From contig CAADRB010000002.1 of NCBI GenBank assembly GCA_900708905.1, positions 4,703,661 to 4,767,660 on the forward strand: a stretch of 64,000 bases of DNA, read 5' to 3'. The notes under the pieces are model-generated. The model worked only from the letters and a program-made list of their open reading frames with translations, did no database searches and was not told the DNA's origin. The position numbers were made by a program, and so were the translations under genes. Shown piece by piece: positions 14,601-25,440 of the stretch; the stretch's first letter is position 1; every line of letters starts with the position of its first letter. This DNA comes from Hymenolepis diminuta. Its lineage: Eukaryota; Platyhelminthes; Cestoda; Cyclophyllidea; Hymenolepididae.

Positions 14601-17600
14601 AACTGAAACTCTATTTCAGGAGAAATCTTTTCATGATACTCTGTGAGCAAAACAAATATTTGTCAATCCTAAATCTTCTAGCTGTACTTTTAGAGTTGAA
14701 TCATCCAGCAATAAAGTGTGAGCGTTCGAGAAAACTTAACAAAATAAGGTTTAAATAAAGTTTTACAAGCATTAATGAAGTGATAACCTACCTTGGCTCC
14801 TCCAAAGAAGAAGTAATCAATAACGAAAACAGCACATCGAAGAGGCATAGCACTAAAATAGAGGCAGAATGACAGATAAATAGTTAATTCGCTAGGCATA
14901 AGTACTCAAAAACAATAAAACGTTACATATAGAATGCTACTTAAAAGCCAATAAACGACATAAGGCCAAAGGCAAAGCAACACATGTACGAGGTCGGACT
15001 GAATTAAGACTAATCAAAAAGCAATCTACGTTTCGTGTGCCTAATAGTGGCTTCCTCAGGAAGTGAACTAAAAATGAGGACTATCAAGGAGGATAAAAAT
15101 AAATCCCGTCTTACGCAATCCAAACATAATAAGTTAGTTAGCTGCTCAAATGATAAAAAACAAAAGACCCTTTTTACTTTGAGGTGATTTAAACTCTAAA
15201 GAGCTGAAACTCATCAGTTCGTGCTGGCGGACTTAATTTTATATTTTTAAGACGCAATTAAACATCAGCTATAAATGAGGGAAACTTGTAGTGACTTTGA
15301 AACCCTTACACGATTGACTATTACTCTAATCTGTTTATTAATTTTTCTCAATTTTTCACATACTGCATATCGTATGTCACTCCTGTTCTGGTTATGTTTT
15401 ATCCCTCTTCACCAAAGTTCTTTATCAGGTTGCTTCCCCATATTAAGCCATACTGTATTCACCAAATCCAATTTTTTTAATTTCCCGTTGATAGGATGAA
15501 GCTTTCTCTGTATTATAGGTATTTAACCTCAGTTTCTATTTCATTCCTAACTTGTGGCAATACACTTAATTAAAGTCCATAAGGATAAGGCCTTGGATAA
15601 TTTTCTCCACCCCATATTGATGATTCTTAATCTGAGCCTTAACAGAAAAAATGGCTCCATACGCAGAAGCAAAGTAAACTTTTATCTCTTGACAATTCAT
15701 CATTTGCAAAATAGACGCAGCGTCCTTGAAACATATTCCAATTTAAAATAATGCGAAATGGCAAGAAAATTCCATACTTACTCATTTGACGAATTTCATA
15801 TGTAAAAACTAACTTTCCACTTTCCTTCAAATAAAGATAGAAATATTTTTAAAAAACGATTACTATATGAGCTACCTTCACCATCATTAACAAGTCACAT
15901 TAATAACTTGCTGTAAACAATGTTTTTTTTAGATTATACATATACCAGTTAAATACGAAAAACTTACTTGAGAAATAGAGTAAGGAACCATGAGAGAGTG
16001 ACGAGATTAACCAGTTCCACACCTGTATTGCCATTAGGATCAATAGTAAATCCATCTGTAGATGTACCACCGTTTGCCTTCGGGCTGCTCCGTCGAAACA
16101 ATGAGCTGACAAAGCTTTCTAATGTGGAAGATTCTAGAGACACCGCGGATGATGATGAGGATCTAGCAGTAGATGTTGTAGAAGGAGCAGAAGTCGGACG
16201 GGAGAGGAGTGCTGGAAGGAGATTTGCAACTAGTTGGCACAAGACTGCTTGGTCAACACGCACTCCGACAACTTGGCTATCATAGTAGTCGGGTAGCAGA
16301 CGCTCACAAACTGCTGCCAACAACCAGAAGGCCTCTTCTTCACTGCAGTAGAGCAGCAGAATTCCTGTCACCATGTTCATCGCTTGGCAATAACCTAAAA
16401 CAGTCAAATAGAAAATTTAATCTCTGGCTCAAAAGCCTACTGATTTGGATATTGGTAGTATTCGGAATTTAAAAGTGTGATTCAAAATAAGATGCCTGAA
16501 ATAATACTCCAAAATAAGGAGGTACACAAGTTAAGCATTGCCATTGCATACTGATTTACAAAAAGTACTATTGACGAATACACTGATTCACATTGTGTTA
16601 AAAGAAAGGAAAAGCTAAGTAGGTGAGGCTAATAAATGTGAGGGAAATTAATTTAGGGATACTTAGTGCAGAGAAGCTCAAGCGTGATGATAAATCTCTC
16701 CTATAAACAATATGACGGTATGCCAATATCTATTAAGGCGTAATTATTCCAGGCGCCAAGTCAATAAGAAATTAAACGATAAATGAGAGAAAAGAAAGTC
16801 ACTGAAAGAATGAGTAGAAAATTAATAACCAATTTCTTTGGAAGTTGTTGATACAAGCGTTATTCATTAAGCAAAACCACGACTGTCAAATCATTATCAA
16901 AAAAACCCCTTAACTGTAATCCATTAGCTTGTATTCATGTTTCAAAGTAATAGCCGTTAACAAATAGAGGCAAAACTAATACGCTTAGAGTCTCTATGAC
17001 TCTATTCAATCTCTGAAATATTAAGATCGGTACTTACTTCCAACATATATCTAATACATAGGAGAAAAACATATCACGGACAACAAAAACGTTGGAATAT
17101 TGAGGCGTAATGGTTAAAATTATAAAAGAGGCTTCAAGAGAAAAGTAATATCATTTGCCGTTGCCATCTTGATAATAGTGCCACAGATCTTTAACCAAAT
17201 CAGTATCACCGTTTGAAATAAATGTACAGATTTCACCTCCAAATTCCTAAAAACAAACACACCGAGGCTGGTTTTTTCGACCTATTTTGTGGGCAGTTCA
17301 ATAGTCAAACTGCTTCTCCACATTGTTCTATGAGAAATTATTAAAATCAACATTATGGGTGAATAATTCACACACTTAATTGGGTAAATACACTTATATG
17401 CTTGAAAAATTTTGGGATTCACCTAATATTGCGACTTTTGCTTACACATCAAATACCAGCATTTCCAATCTCGGAGAAATTCGAACAATTGTTCTGATCT
17501 ACAAACAGATCGGTAAACAGATAATCTGAAAGTGGGCGTCAATAAGAGCTGGAAGGCAATTTTAATAAACAAAACTGAAATATTAATATTACTATCTTAA

Positions 17601-20600
17601 GCGAGAATATAATCCAATAGATATTTATACTAAATATCCAGGCACAGCGAACTCAGGTCGTTTGACCGTTAATAAGAAATCTACAGAGGACGATTTAATA
17701 ACGTGATATTTTGTTACACTTGACTATGTGCCATCAGAGCACAATATCCTCATCTCCTCAAGGGAAATATTAACTACACCAATATTGTAGCGTATCACAT
17801 CCCGTCATAATCATCTGCAGTAATGAGCAGGTAGGATAGAAGGACAGGGGAAGAGATCGTGGCGGTGGTGGTGATTGCTGACGGTGGCAAATAGATGTCG
17901 GCAAATTTAAATTAAAGCCTCGAAAGAAGGGGAAAAGGAGAGTCGGATAACCCAGTCTCGCCCTATCCCCCATTCCCAATCCCATAACAACTCCCTCTAT
18001 CTCACGTCATATATCCTCAAATATATTTAGCAGTTTCTCTTTCAAGAAGAAGCTCCCTTGAATTTGGCCAAACAGATGAGAGGAGGGATGAAGAGAGACA
18101 ATCATGACGATTAATATGCCCCGAAGACCTACAATTATGCGGTAATAAAAAGTAGGCAGGTAAATTAGAGGTTGAGCTTATATGCGTGACAATTAGGCTC
18201 TTTAAGAGTGCATTGTTACTGACGTTTGAAATTAAATAAGAGAGAAATCCGGCTTTGAAAATATGTGGGATAGGTAGTAATACTAAGGCGGTCATTTTCG
18301 GTGACTAATGGTTAATATAAGAGCGTAGGATATTCGTAATTATACAAAATTCTCCTAAGTTTAGGCAAAAATCCAGCACTTAAGTTCCGGGGCTGGATCC
18401 ATTATTTTTATTCCCTACAATGATGCGTGAAGTAATAGCCCCGGGAGATATTAGGGAATTTATTATCCCATTATGAAGTGAAAAGGCTAATTTATATCCG
18501 CAATTATACGACTATATGAACATATATTCCAAGCATATAAAAGGTCTTTAAAAGATGCCTAATTGGGACAATTCACTTTAAAATTGAAACCCACTTTTTA
18601 ATGAATAACAGTACCTTACTTCAAAATTCATTGAGCTAGATACGATACTTTAATTATTTATCGATCAGGTACTATCTAAATTTGATTCACTATGAGTACG
18701 AGTTAAATTACTGAATTCCTCAGAAGAAAATACTGAAAATCAACCTAAAGTCCATGATACAAAATGTCGTAGTGTGATCTGATTTTCAAGTCTAGCTGCA
18801 TCAAAAATATTATTTACTGCAATTTGATGCATAAATAAACAATAAGAACTATGATAATATAAATCATTAGCTGTTTGAACCAGAATGTAACTCCAATAGC
18901 GAAATTGGTTGACCAACTTCCATATTGAGATAAGTACAGAAAACATATTAAAATGGAAAGCTTACCAACATTAGGATTGCGAAAAGCATATGCAGTGAGC
19001 ACCCGTCGAAGCGCCGCGATTCCTTCTGGTGTATGGTAAGCAGGATGCTCTGGAAGGGAGCGATGTAAGTCTCGCTCAATCTCCAGTAGAACGGAGTTGG
19101 ATCGACCTGATGTTTGACGCACTATATCCTCGTAGTAGCCCGGATTCGCACATAACTATAGGAAAAAGGAATAGTATTAATCTCAAAGTGGTATACTGAC
19201 GTTGAATGTCCAACTTTCATTGAGCTATTTCATTGATCCCTACATAAAGAAAGATCAGGAACAAGAAAGCAGAACCCCCACTTCACCCGATCTTCATCAT
19301 CATCAGGTTCTGTGATCTCCGAATACAACATATAAAAGATGTAAAAATTAATTAGATACAATCTTAATCATTTCTTATCCATATTATCAAATATTCTTTA
19401 TATTCAATGCTTCAATTTATGGCAGGACAAATCCTGAAAGAAGCATAAGGGAGATTTCAAAGACATTCGGAAACAATGCTGAAGGAAGTTAACCGTTTAG
19501 AAAAGTAATAAGCGATTTTTTATGGACAATACATAGTTTTACTTATTGGAAATCACTTTAACTTTGCATAAAATAGCTTCCTGTACGAGCGGTTCTTATC
19601 CAACGGTTTTGTTCCCAAAGTACTAATAACCCCCTGTGGATACCAATTATTTCCAAGAATGAATTTCCAATGAAAGAGGAAAAAATCTTTGAGATTATAC
19701 AAATTATACTTCATTAGCTTAGATCTACTTTCTCTGGACTTTTGATGGTTTAATAAAGTACAATCCATTTTTACTAGTTATATATGGCTTAACCCCTCAA
19801 TTGTGCTTCATATTCCGGTTAAACACTAGCTACAAAGTGCGTGCTTCTAAAGCATTGGATAAAAAATATCTCTCAGTATTTTTTTCTAAAATGAAAAAAA
19901 AAACAATTTAATTCTATTCACGAAAAAATCTGTCGAAATTTACCTACAATGAAATTAGCTAACTAAACTAATTTAGAGGTGTGAATTATTAATAGCCCTC
20001 AGAAAATGAGAAGAAATCTCATTAGTCCATCCCCCAGGGGATGTAATAGGTCAAAGCCAATTTAAAACAATTATTGCTCCTGGAATATTCATAACTCATT
20101 AAGAGGTGACGATAGGAGTATAAAATATTAACATTCACAACTACTGAAAATATATAAGTAACACTTACATCATTTTGTGCTCCACTAAGAAGTAACCACA
20201 AACGACCTCTCAACTTGGCAGGCAAACCTTTAAGTACGAGTTCTTCCAGCTCGTCAACAATGTACATGGCTCTGTCTTTGCCATAGACCGAGAAGTACAT
20301 CTCCCACGCGGAAATCTTTTCAGCCTCTGTCCGAATATTGGTGGAGTGCTCGAGGGGATATTCGTTGAAGAATCGGGCTGAGTGAGCAACAGCTAAAATC
20401 AATGCACATTAGCAAATAAATGAATCCAACGTTTAATTCAAAAATAAAACATTCAAAATTAAAGGGAAAAGAGATATAAACATAGTTAGAAAGTACGTAA
20501 TCTTAATCGAAGGGATTGCGTCATTAGATGCCTGAAATTATTTTACGCAAAAACAATTTCAGTATGGTATCTGCAGGTTCCTAAAGTCAAATTAACTTAG

Positions 20601-23600
20601 TCGTCACCAATATTGGTTAAATCTCAAGTCCATTGAAGAAAAAAAAACGTGTTTTTTTAATAATTCGTTTAGGGAGAGGATTAGCACGCTGTAACACTCC
20701 CGATAAGAATCTTAAATTCCGTCACTCCTCAACATGCACAAACGGGTATTGAAACTTTGATCTGTCATAAATATTAGCGTATCTCTCTATTGTAATTAGA
20801 TACGAATCGATATCGTACAGTCAGAATCAAACGTATTTGACCTATTTAATTTCCAATCAGTCGGATATTTTCTATACTTTTAAATATGATTTAGTGGCTT
20901 GAGCCAATCTTTTCTAAACACTACTTTTACTTACAAAATGCCAAGCACAGCTTCGGCCTTATAAGCAATAAAAATCAGATCAGTTACCTTTAAATTACTC
21001 TTAACAAACTTTGCGAATTGAAAGCATTGCTATTTATAGATAAATTTGCAATAAACGACTTACTTGAATTTAATGTAGAAGGTACCACTTCGTCAACTTT
21101 AGACGCAACTGACTCTTCCACTTGCACCCCCAATTTTTCTGCTTAAGATGAGGTGAAAATTTTTCAGCCCGCAAATCCAAAACTAACATCAACAGGTAAG
21201 TTTTCAACTTACCAACAGGAGAATTTGAGGTTGAAGAAGACGAATTTGAAATTTCCATACTCCACAAAGCCTCCTCGGCTACAACTACCTCATCAGAACT
21301 AAGAAAAAAAAACAACGAAATTTATGATAATAAGGATACTTCGAAAGACATCAAGACCATATCATAGGAGCGAAACTCTTACTTATTTTCTGAGGTAGAT
21401 GATCCCCGAACAATATACCTGAGTCTGTCAATCAAACCTCCCTTATCATTCACTTTGACGAACATAAATATGGTCTAAATTTGGAAAAAAAGAAGAACCC
21501 TATATTAAAACTTAAAATAATAAACACTAAACTTCTAAGAGCAAGTTTTACATCTCTCGCAGAAAGCACAAAGTCAGAGTACTTGGAATTCGTCTTGGAA
21601 ATTTGAACATCTACTGCCTTCACATCACACAAAGGAACGACCAGTTTCAGAAAAGGTCCAGCCTAAAAGAAAGGATAAAAAACACTAATAAGTAATTCCC
21701 AGGCTCTTTGAAGAGTAATGTTTTCAAAAATTATTCTTGGGTGGTGGAGGAGTGTGAAGACCCTATGATGGCAAACTCGTATCCTACTACCTCTCTTGAC
21801 TAGACTTAACTACTGCGACTGATCACGCTGTTCCCTAAATAATTCATGAAATATTAAATACGTGCAGACCGTTATGTCGATTACCGTCCACCACTGTAGC
21901 GCAATGTTAACTTACTTGATTACTAAAAGCAAGAAAATTCTCCGAGACAAAAATACGGCCAGCTCGTTCTCCTTTGTCAAACGGAGTGCAGAGATGACCT
22001 GTGGCCTCACAATCAAGGACTTCTGTTGCTGGGAGGTGGAATTCATTTCGATAGGCTTCACTTCGGGAGAAGGAGTCAAGTCGGGAGAGTAATTGCCGAG
22101 TTGAGAATTTCGAACTGTAAGCAAAGAGACCTTTACTTATTTCATTTTAGTAGAAATTAGTTTAACATTGTAAGCGTGTGTCACGTAGCTCATATAAACT
22201 AAGTCGGATAGATGGATAGATACCTGGAAGTTTATGTTTATATGCAGTATATACACACACAAGCTTTCGGTTAAAATTATCAACATGAAATAAGGAGTAA
22301 ATAGCTGATCAGTACAACTAATTCAAAGTAACAATATTGTGGATCTTAAAAACAACAGAATGCCAAGTTAATCGAAAAAATACTCTATTTTAAATGAAAC
22401 TAGGCAGGATGAAACAAAAACATTAATCACCAATTTATGATCAAGTGATCGTGGATGAATAATGATTACTACCAAGTCTGTTGAATCTAAGTGCTTCCCA
22501 AAACTCAATTTAGACAGATGAGCACCATCCAGGAGACTCAGATGAAAAAACTGTATTCTACCAGCCTTCTCTTAAAGACTATTGACAATTTATCCTACGG
22601 TTTACTGAGTGATCAATAATGAGCAACGAACACGTGACGTACAAGTTAGCCACTACATAATTAATGCACGGCAGTATGATACTGCATGTAGAGTAACAAA
22701 CTAAGACCTGGGATCAAGAGTGTTTTATGCAAAAAAGAGGAGGCATACTTCAGTTATAACATTTATAGCATTCATGATGAGGACAGGTCATTTGAAAACA
22801 ATAAACTAACTAATTGCACAAACTACAAATTTTGTAATGTACATCAATATGTATAGTGTGGATATGATTTAGACTACAGACGATTTCCCTTTCTCATCTG
22901 TCTCAGAACATCTCTTTTACTTCCACTTTAAGACAATTTCCCACGCTCAGTAGTCATGAGAGCAAATGAATGCCTTGCCGTTCACAAGAAGTATTCATTT
23001 CACTTCCACACCATCATCATGGTAAGGTCAAATCAATTGCTATTTATGGACCGAATGAGAAAAATAAATAACTAACAATTATACCAATTACAGGAAAATA
23101 CAAAGTATAAATATTGCTCATGAACATCTACCTTTTTCGCAGTCCACGGAGCCGATTCCGCTGTAGTTTAGGAATAGTAGTATCTAGCATTACATCAGTG
23201 ACGACCCGCTTCAATTTGCAACAATAACGAAGAAATGTATCGTATACACTACTATGCTACATTTCAGCAAAACTCAACATGTTGAAAAGGTATCAATAAA
23301 TAAAAAGTAAACAGTGAAAAAGAAGATTTTCAGGAGAGCTTTATTCAAACTCGACTATGATACCACTCCCAGATTAGGTAATTGTTAGGTCTGTTTATAG
23401 ATAATGCAGTCTTGGATGAATGATTGAATGACTTAACAGAGATATCTAAAACGCAACGCAAATGAATGTTAACAAATTTTGATATAAGAAAAAAGTGGGG
23501 AGGGATGTAAAGCAGATTACAAGAATATCATTCAACACGCTGAATACATATTAGAACTCCTTTAAATTATCATTCATCCACCTTCCAAATAACTGTTCAT

Positions 23601-25408
23601 ATAAAGCACTAGTCAAATAAGTTTTGAACATGGGTGATTGAACGAGAGGCAGCCAAATACCGCTACCTCGACGATAAAGAGCCCAAAATAACTTTGATTA
23701 GCAATTTTTCACACTAATCAGTTAAAAGTATGTTTCACCATTTAAAGTAGGCCAAGAAAAATAAAGTGGAAGCAATGACTTGAATAAAATGATAACATAA
23801 GATAAAAATCAATTGACGAAAACCAAGTACGGTCTATCTTATCAACTACTAAAGAACACACGAAAGATTTTGAACCAAAGATTTTGAAATTACATATGGC
23901 ACCTGCAAAGACGGAGAGCTGAATAATTGTTTTGCCAGTTTGCTGAGTGACAACTTCTTCCTCAAAAGAACATCACATATTACGCAGGGTTCGCTCCACG
24001 TACAATGAATTTCGGACCACGTTAAAAAAGCAGTTGGTTTCTTAATAAAATGAAAGTCTAACCGCCCACTGAGTCTAAGCAACCACAGGCAAAATACTAC
24101 CTTAGAGAACATTAAGAGTTGTTAAAATGGCAGCTAAGATTATATCGACTTACTTAGTGATTGACTTAATAAACACGAAAAATGATCCAACTAGTAACTA
24201 TAGATCAAGAGACAAAGGCTTACAATTTTATCTTTTCGAAGTAATTAGATATAACAAGGTGCAAATATAATTAATTTGCCACATTACTCACCTGGAAAGT
24301 CTAAAAGGATCCCGTTGAGTTGTAGTATATGCATCATTATTGAGCAGTCTAAATGCAGCCAAAATGTCATTTGAAAATGCTTTTCACAAGGGAATAGAAG
24401 CGGTCAGGATAGGATAATTTACCTTCGAGCACCGAGATCAGCTAATCGTTGGATGATAGAAAAAGTTTCTTCGACGCGAGAAGTTATTGTAAACCGATAC
24501 TGTCAAAAAGTCAGAAGTGAAATAATTATTAGATAAATAAACAACCATCCAATCAACCAAATAAAAGGTTTACACTATTTTTGTACGTGGAGAGTAGAAT
24601 ATAGCCACCCAGTGCAACCGTTAATTTCCGTTTAACGCTCTAAATAAAAACAATTCCACGAGAAAATTGAAACTTACGACAACTTTAATCCATGGAACAG
24701 AGAATTTATCACTGAGGCTAGAAAATGAGGGAAGGAAGGAAAGATAATTAATGCTAAGGAACAAAGTTCCCCTGTTTGGAATCGTGCCAGAGAAATAAGA
24801 ACCCGAACAATCTAAATATTGAATTAAAAAGTGAAACATAAAGTTGCCTACGATGTATCAACTTCTCCGCTCTTGGAAAGTTGAAAGGAGATCGAAAGTC
24901 AACTGTTTTGGGATCTGAAATTTATAAGGTTATAGATACCTATATAACTTACGAGGAATGAATTGAGATTTTGATCTGCTACTAAAAGTATTGAAAAGAT
25001 AGGTGGGAGCTTCAGATTCAGGCAACTTTGATAAAACTGGGACAACTTTAGACTCTATCTCCTTCATCAAAGCAGAAATTTCATCAAAATCATCAGAGAT
25101 CGCTATTTCTACAGAAGTTAGAAAATTACTCTATAGCTCACGGAACCGCTTTTTGCTTTTCAGTAGATAAGTGATGCGAAAAATTCCACACTAGAGATAA
25201 TGATTAAGAACATTTGAGCTTACTGCATCGAAGTCACTTTCCTCGTTGGCGATAGTCCAGCTACCCAATGAATTATCGAAGTGATTAATGCGTTGCGTCA
25301 CTTGAAAGATATCGCATGTTAAAACAACTCTAGAAGATATGACTAACAAATCAATTTCGAATACATTTCGTCCTTTGATAGAAACACCTCCTCGGGACTC
25401 TGCCACAT
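2384..25408 (-). CDS. TBC1D9: TBC1D8/TBC1D9-family Rab GTPase-activating protein, complete, 21 coding exons
   Basis: Predicted Rab-GAP with two GRAM domains, a TBC catalytic domain and an EF-hand, the layout of vertebrate TBC1D8, TBC1D8B, TBC1D9 and TBC1D9B. Coding exons in transcript order: 25365-25408, 25224-25329, 24953-25130, 24852-24914, 24678-24811, 24574-24639, 24423-24499, 23132-23248, 21916-22114, 21552-21662, 21383-21474, 21213-21298, 21064-21138, 20169-20392, 18966-19155, 15968-16394, 14792-14852, 11693-12112, 9961-10185, 5922-6293, 2384-2656. All junctions are GT-AG and phases agree. They sum to 3540 nt, giving 1179 residues, close to the 1140-1270 usual for the family. Start: the ATG at 25408 opens [10 protein letters not shown], matching the family's MWxxPEEVLL. 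GRAM1 is about residues 120-222, GRAM2 280-395, TBC 505-765, EF-hand 955-966. Both catalytic fingers are present, so GAP activity is expected; the Rab substrate cannot be read. The acceptor at 23249 is the least certain junction. Which family member it is orthologous to is not resolved. Confidence 0.95.
2657..5921 (-). other. TBC gene last intron, 3265 bp
   Basis: Flanked by AAA|GTAAGT and TTTTCTAG|ACA. Short open stretches occur at 2913-3378 and 4688-4903, but none fits the gene's phase or homology. No repeat was recognised. Confidence 0.8.
5922..10185 (-). CDS. TBC1D9: Exons 19-20 of the TBC protein: split EF-hand and C-terminal linker
   Basis: Exon 9961-10185 begins [10 protein letters not shown] (EHLTSCYWG in vertebrates) and runs to the EF-hand loop [12 protein letters not shown] 3667 bp intron then splits the loop, and exon 5922-6293 supplies its twelfth residue as Asp ([11 protein letters not shown], where vertebrates have EFVSGLSAA). 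Asp955, Asp957, Asp959, Asn963 and Asp966 make a plausible calcium loop, although position 12 is usually Glu. The rest of the second exon is a variable serine/proline-rich linker ending [12 protein letters not shown], the counterpart of KLNQGQFIELCK. Confidence 0.93.
6294..9960 (-). other. TBC gene intron splitting the EF-hand, 3667 bp
   Basis: No coding signal. A SINE relic lies at its upstream end (9672-9779, opposite strand). A somewhat G+C richer stretch at 8160-8420 has no open frame that could be recognised. Confidence 0.75.
9672..9779 (+). repeat. tRNA-derived SINE relic, copy A
   Basis: Begins with a tRNA-like head (TAGTGCAGTGGCC, then AAGTCAGAGGACAAGAG at the anticodon/T-arm position). 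It continues with a body reading ATGTGGGCGATCAACAGTGC and TGGTTAACTCTGGTCAAC. The same order of blocks appears at 34021-34132 (minus) and 51380-51500 (plus). The head is partly deleted compared with those copies, so this one is old. It is inserted in a TBC intron in antisense. Confidence 0.6.
10186..11692 (-). other. TBC gene intron, 1507 bp
   Basis: Bounded by AAG|GTAACA and TTCCAG|GAA. No gene, repeat or RNA was recognised. Confidence 0.7.
11693..14852 (-). CDS. TBC1D9: Exons 17-18 of the TBC protein: end of TBC domain and following helical region
   Basis: Exon 14792-14852 (20 full codons) encodes [20 protein letters not shown], matching VMPFESAVVVVDCFFYEGIK. Exon 11693-12112 (140 codons) opens [10 protein letters not shown], identical in pattern to the family's VIFQLALAVL, and continues through the region between the TBC domain and the EF-hand. 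Here [24 protein letters not shown] matches the vertebrate YEKFGTIRADLIEQMRFKQRLKVI region. The part around [19 protein letters not shown] diverges freely. Confidence 0.95.
12113..14791 (-). other. TBC gene intron, about 2.7 kb, with the assembly gap
   Basis: Bounded by AAG|GTAGGT and TTTTAAG|GTG. It holds the 40 N run. A 14-bp perfect palindrome (AACTCAATTGAGTT, 13631-13644) is the only local structure noted. Its true length is unknown because of the gap. Confidence 0.7.
13440..13479. other. Assembly gap, 40 N
   Basis: A run of 40 undetermined bases inside a TBC intron; no coding exon is lost, since the exons on both sides join in phase. Confidence 0.99.
14853..15967 (-). other. TBC gene intron, 1115 bp
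   Basis: Bounded by CAA|GTAAGT and TTTTAG|TGC. Nothing recognised inside. Confidence 0.7.
15968..16394 (-). CDS. TBC1D9: Exon 16 of the TBC protein: glutamine finger plus Ser/Thr-rich insertion
   Basis: Encodes residues 588-730. It begins GYCQAMN, the glutamine-finger motif of active TBC domains (Gln591), then [20 protein letters not shown] and the VGVRVDQ segment, all matching TBC1D9. About residues 652-712 (16021-16200) form a roughly 60-residue insertion dominated by Ser, Thr, Ala and Gly that vertebrate members lack; the domain resumes at [12 protein letters not shown]. The insertion stays in frame without a splice signal, so it appears to be translated. Confidence 0.95.
16395..18965 (-). 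other. TBC gene intron, 2571 bp
   Basis: Bounded by G|GTAAGC and TTTTAG|GTT. A G+C richer patch at 17810-18000 contains GGTGG-type tracts and pyrimidine tracts but no coding signal or recognised repeat. Confidence 0.7.
18966..20392 (-). CDS. TBC1D9: Exons 14-15 of the TBC protein: start of TBC domain with arginine finger
   Basis: Exons 20169-20392 and 18966-19155 encode residues 450-588. They contain [21 protein letters not shown] (KGIPESMRGELWLLLSG in vertebrates), NPGYYEDIV, and [14 protein letters not shown], followed by [20 protein letters not shown], near-identical to human TBC1D9. Arg556 in IERDLHR is the predicted catalytic arginine finger. This is the best conserved part of the gene and the strongest evidence for the family call. 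Confidence 0.97.
19156..21063 (-). other. TBC gene introns of 1013 and 671 bp
   Basis: Two introns (19156-20168 and 20393-21063) around the exon 20169-20392. No gene or repeat seen in either. Confidence 0.65.
21064..21298 (-). CDS. TBC1D9: Exons 12-13 of the TBC protein: acidic/serine linker
   Basis: Two small exons, 21213-21298 and 21064-21138, join GRAM2 to the TBC domain. They encode residues about 396-449: an acidic stretch ([16 protein letters not shown]), a serine run, then a charged spacer ([18 protein letters not shown]). The position equals the low-complexity, presumably phosphorylated, linker of vertebrate TBC1D9. Splice phases are 2-1-1, continuous with their neighbours, which is the main support because sequence similarity is weak here. 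Confidence 0.75.
21383..23248 (-). CDS. TBC1D9: Exons 8-11 of the TBC protein: linker and GRAM2
   Basis: Exons 23132-23248, 21916-22114, 21552-21662 and 21383-21474 encode about residues 223-395. A basic linker ([15 protein letters not shown]) corresponds to the family's LPKLKRKS. The GRAM2 core reads [34 protein letters not shown] and [17 protein letters not shown], each with a clear vertebrate counterpart (TLWTPFNKMHILGQMFVSTNY, LIIPLREVTIVEK, MTFLFANLKDRDFLVQRI). The coding frame of 21916-22114 differs from the longest open frame at that place; homology and splice phase fix it. The first exon's acceptor (after 23249) follows several AGs and lacks a good pyrimidine tract, so its 5' edge may move by a few codons. 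Confidence 0.88.
22115..24422 (-). other. TBC gene introns of about 1.0 and 1.2 kb
   Basis: Introns 22115-23131 and 23249-24422 around exon 23132-23248. They mark the change from tiny to long introns in this gene. Nothing else recognised. Confidence 0.65.
24423..25408 (-). CDS. TBC1D9: Exons 1-7 of the TBC protein: N-terminus and GRAM1
   Basis: Seven short exons (25365-25408, 25224-25329, 24953-25130, 24852-24914, 24678-24811, 24574-24639, 24423-24499) encode residues 1-222. The N-terminal block [14 protein letters not shown] and the later GSWTIANEE segment align with the family's MWxxPEEVLL and YWTIACG. The GRAM1 core includes [12 protein letters not shown], matching the family's WMYLSINHLCF, then PWIKVV and [18 protein letters not shown] domains bind membranes or phosphoinositides. 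Introns here are only 35, 93, 38, 40, 38 and 74 bp. The stretch after WTIANEE is shorter than in vertebrates: the usual EHWEWLEQNLL segment is missing or unrecognisable. Confidence 0.92.
25330..25364 (-). other. 35-nt micro-intron interrupting the first codons of the TBC gene
   Basis: The reading frame opened by [14 protein letters not shown] runs into a stop, while the GSWTIANEE segment lies in another frame. Removing 35 nt beginning GTATTC and ending TTCTAG joins the two frames and aligns both sides with the family. The size fits the 38-40 bp introns a few exons later and the 33 and 35 bp introns of the ARL8 gene. Confidence 0.82.
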
Positions 25409-25425
25409 GATTTGAGAATATCGTT

Positions 25426-25440
25426 CTAAACAAGAAAAAA
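25426..25440 (-). promoter_or_regulatory. Strong splice acceptor 17 nt before the TBC start codon
   Basis: The minus strand reads TTTTTTCTTGTTTAG, directly followed by 17 nt and the ATG at 25408; another pyrimidine tract ending CTAG lies just upstream. No coding exon is needed before this ATG. It therefore marks either a 5'-UTR intron or, as is common in flatworms, a spliced-leader trans-splicing site. Confidence 0.55.
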
